Source of the DNA: Candidatus Methylomicrobium oryzae
GTDB taxonomy: Bacteria > Pseudomonadota > Gammaproteobacteria > Methylococcales > Methylomonadaceae
Direction: 5' to 3'
Length of the DNA stretch: 34,356 nt
Assembly (NCBI RefSeq): GCF_016745425.1
Contig: NZ_JAERVK010000025.1
Span: 1-34,356, forward strand
Positions 32,275 through 34,356 of the stretch are shown here, piece after piece. The notes below the pieces were generated by a model, which saw only the letters and a program-made list of their open reading frames with translations, was not told the DNA's origin and made no database searches. Made by a program: the position numbers and the translations under genes. The number at the start of each line of letters is the position of its first letter. Position 1 is the stretch's first letter.

Positions 32275-34224
32275 ATGCCGAAGTCCTCGCATGCAAAATC
32301 GCCCACATTCGGTTCCGAACAAGGAATAGCTTTGTTAAGCTTGGCCGGTATTGGCGCTCACCTGTGGCTCCGCTATGCATCCGCTGCCGGCGGCCATACC
32401 TATCGACTGTTGCTTTCTGCTTCGTTCGGCCCCGAGTCCGAACCTTTCTTTCGTTACGGTTTCGACACCGCCATCGCGCTGATGCAGACCCCCTTGCTTG
32501 CAGTCCTGATTCTTGGGGGTATTCCATTGCTTTTCCGCCTGCTGGTGAAAATGCTGCACGGCGACCTGGGCGCCGACCTGCTGGCCGGCATGTCGATCGT
32601 CACCGCCGTCTGGCTGGACGAGTGGCTGGCCGGCAGCCTGGTCGTACTGATGCTGTCGGGCGGGGCGGTGCTCGAAACCTATGCGCTGCGCAAGGCCTCC
32701 TCGGTGCTCGAAGCCCTGGCGAAACGGATGCCGTCGATCGCGCATAGGAAAACCGGCGAGGCTCTGGCCGATATCGCGGTCGAAAAAATCCAAGTCGGCG
32801 ATACGCTGGTGATCCTGCCGCACGAAATCTGCCCGGTGGACGGCACCGTGCTCGAAGGCACGAGTACGATGGACGAGTCCTATCTGACCGGCGAACCGTA
32901 TCGGATGTCGAAAACCGCGGGTTCTCCGGTTTTGTCCGGCGCGATCAACGGCGACGCCGCGCTGACGGTGCGCGCCGATAAATTGGCGGCAGACTCGCGT
33001 TATGCCAAGATCATGGAAGTGATGCGCTCGTCGGAAAACTCCCGTCCCAAAATCCGCCGTCTCGGCGATCGGCTCGGCGCCTTGTACGCGCCGCTCGCAC
33101 TTGCGATTGCGGCGGCGGCCTGGTATTTCAGCGGCGACGTGGTCCGCTTTCTGGCCGTGCTGGTGGTTGCAACCCCCTGCCCTTTGCTGATCGGAATTCC
33201 GGTGACCATCATCAGTTCAATCTCGCTGGCCGCTAAGCGCGAAATCATCATCAAAAACCCGACAGTTCTGGAAAACCTGGGCCTGTGCCGGACTGCCATT
33301 TTCGACAAAACCGGCACCTTGACCTACGGCCGCCCGTCCTTGGTTGCGATCAAGACCGATCCCGACTTCGACGAGCGCGAAGTCCTGGCGCTGGCGGCAA
33401 GCCTCGAACGGTATTCGAAACATCCTTTGTCAGCCGCGATTCTGAAAGCGGCAGAGAAAACGGCGCTTTCCCTACTGCCGGTCGAGGAAATCGCCGAACG
33501 GCCGGGCCAAGGGATTTCCGGTCTCGTCTCGGGCAAAAAAGCGGCGATCACCAGCCGTAAATCATTTATCGCCCGTTCTCCCGATGCGCTTGCGCGTTTG
33601 CCGGAAATATCGGGCGGCCTGGAATGCATCGTATTAATCGACGAGCGGTATGCCGCAACGCTGCAATTTCGCGACGAAGTCCGCGCGGACAGTTCCTCGT
33701 TCATCAATCATCTACAGCCGAGCCATTTGTTCGACAGGGTGATGCTGGTCTCGGGCGATCGGGAATCCGAAGTCCGTTATCTGGCCAAGCTGGTCGGGAT
33801 CGATCATGTGTATTCCGGTCAAAGCCCTGAACAGAAACTGGCGCTGGTCAGGGTCGAGACGGAGAATGCCAAAACGGTGTTTCTCGGCGACGGGATCAAT
33901 GACGCACCGGCCTTAACCGCCGCGACGATCGGGATTGCATTCGGGCAGAACAGCGACATTACCGGCGAAGCAGCCGATGCGGTAATCATGGACAGTTCGC
34001 TCTTGAAAGTGGACGAGTTGTTCCATATCGGCGAAAGGATGCGCCGGATCGCCCTGCAAAGCGCGATCGGGGGCATGGCTTTGAGTGCGGTTGGAATGGG
34101 AGCCGCCGGAGTGGGCTATCTGAGTCCTGTCGCCGGCGCCCTGGCGCAGGAATTGATCGATGTGATCGCGATTCTGAATGCGCTACGCGCCGCGCTGCCA
34201 CCGAAATCGCTGTCGGATTTCTGA
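32275..34224 (+). CDS. Heavy-metal P1B-type ATPase with TPCP and QExxD motifs
   Basis: A 649-residue metal-transporting ATPase without an N-terminal metal-binding (HMA) domain. The actuator motif T-G-E is at 205-207, the transmembrane metal motif T-P-C-P at 300-303, the phosphorylation site D-K-T-G-T at 344-348, and G-D-G-I-N-D near 542. The last membrane segment has Q-E-L-I-D (625-629). T-P-C-P with Q-E-x-x-D is the pattern reported for P1B-5 ATPases such as Nia of Sinorhizobium (nickel and iron), rather than the C-P-C of copper and zinc/cadmium pumps. The C-terminal haemerythrin domain of Nia is absent. The substrate is therefore uncertain. The ribosome-binding site is weak. Confidence 0.88.
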   Translation: MPKSSHAKSPTFGSEQGIALLSLAGIGAHLWLRYASAAGGHTYRLLLSASFGPESEPFFRYGFDTAIALMQTPLLAVLILGGIPLLFRLLVKMLHGDLGADLLAGMSIVTAVWLDEWLAGSLVVLMLSGGAVLETYALRKASSVLEALAKRMPSIAHRKTGEALADIAVEKIQVGDTLVILPHEICPVDGTVLEGTSTMDESYLTGEPYRMSKTAGSPVLSGAINGDAALTVRADKLAADSRYAKIMEVMRSSENSRPKIRRLGDRLGALYAPLALAIAAAAWYFSGDVVRFLAVLVVATPCPLLIGIPVTIISSISLAAKREIIIKNPTVLENLGLCRTAIFDKTGTLTYGRPSLVAIKTDPDFDEREVLALAASLERYSKHPLSAAILKAAEKTALSLLPVEEIAERPGQGISGLVSGKKAAITSRKSFIARSPDALARLPEISGGLECIVLIDERYAATLQFRDEVRADSSSFINHLQPSHLFDRVMLVSGDRESEVRYLAKLVGIDHVYSGQSPEQKLALVRVETENAKTVFLGDGINDAPALTAATIGIAFGQNSDITGEAADAVIMDSSLLKVDELFHIGERMRRIALQSAIGGMALSAVGMGAAGVGYLSPVAGALAQELIDVIAILNALRAALPPKSLSDF

Positions 34225-34240
34225 ACCTATCCCACAAATG

Positions 34241-34356
34241 TTTAGGATCTGGTAGAAAATAACTTTACGAGGTTGATTGTTACGTACAGCGGATGATCCA
34301 CTCCCCTCTTTGAAAAAGACGACTGCATGGATGCAGGAGGTAGGGCAATGCAGGAG
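34241..34356. repeat. Repeat related to the element after lolD, with an added ATGCAGGAG repeat
   Basis: From 34241 it reads TTTAGGATCTGG, then AAAATAACTT, then further on CTCTTTGAAAAAG (34306-34318), the same order as in the left arm at 11182-11275. It is followed by a different motif with ATGCAGGAG twice (34329-34337 and 34348-34356), up to the window edge. The element continues outside the window. Confidence 0.5.

Noticed and set aside
1-34356. CRISPR arrays, prophage or transposase genes
   Set aside because: No regularly spaced repeats, integrase, phage structural or transposase motifs were seen on either strand.

Overview
The window looks like a chromosomal segment of a gammaproteobacterium. 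The combination of bamE next to a divergent fur, a lolCD pair directly after fur, a ratA-rnfH pair, DUF2062, ComEC, an NADP isocitrate dehydrogenase with the enterobacterial-type phosphorylation serine, and a RoxA-like di-haem cytochrome fits Methylococcales (the Methylomonas/Methylobacter group) best. No methane-oxidation gene is present, so that placement is an inference.

Layout. 1-3.7 kb (all minus): the 5' end of ftsH, a group-2-like sigma-70 factor with a long leader, a stretch without convincing genes, then hopJ and smpB. 3.8-5.9 kb (plus): a tight operon of an NSS-family sodium symporter, ratA and rnfH. 5.9-8.6 kb (minus): aldo/keto reductase, an unassigned membrane protein and bamE. 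8.8-11.2 kb (plus): fur, lolC/E, lolD, followed by a long inverted-repeat element. 11.5-14.5 kb: DUF2062 (minus) divergent from comEC (plus). 14.5-16.4 kb (minus): a three-gene cassette of a CDP-archaeol-synthase homologue, an EEP-family phosphodiesterase and a CDP-alcohol phosphatidyltransferase, which reads as a phospholipid pathway. 16.6-17.5 kb (minus): lexA followed by an unannotated 55-residue membrane protein, with a GAAC-N7-GAAC box in front of lexA.

18.2-26.2 kb is the accessory-looking part. A catalase-like haem protein has a C8 tract that separates its best start codon from its reading frame. Directly after it comes a 440-bp fragment of the 3' end of a RoxA-like di-haem cytochrome gene. 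Then follow a large secreted papain-like protease with CARDB repeats and a small DUF333 lipoprotein, and then the intact RoxA-like gene, whose 3' end is the second copy of the 440-bp repeat. 26.6-34.2 kb returns to housekeeping and transport: SulP transporter, icd, thpR, a MIF-like tautomerase, rpiA, a PepSY-like exported protein and a P1B-type metal ATPase. The window ends inside another copy of the repeat family seen after lolD.

The observations most worth checking are (i) the LexA box of alphaproteobacterial type together with the small lexA-linked membrane protein, (ii) the poly-C frameshift in the catalase-like gene, (iii) the perfect 440-bp direct repeat bracketing the protease island, and (iv) the putative lipid cassette. 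No CRISPR array, tRNA, rRNA or intact transposase was seen.
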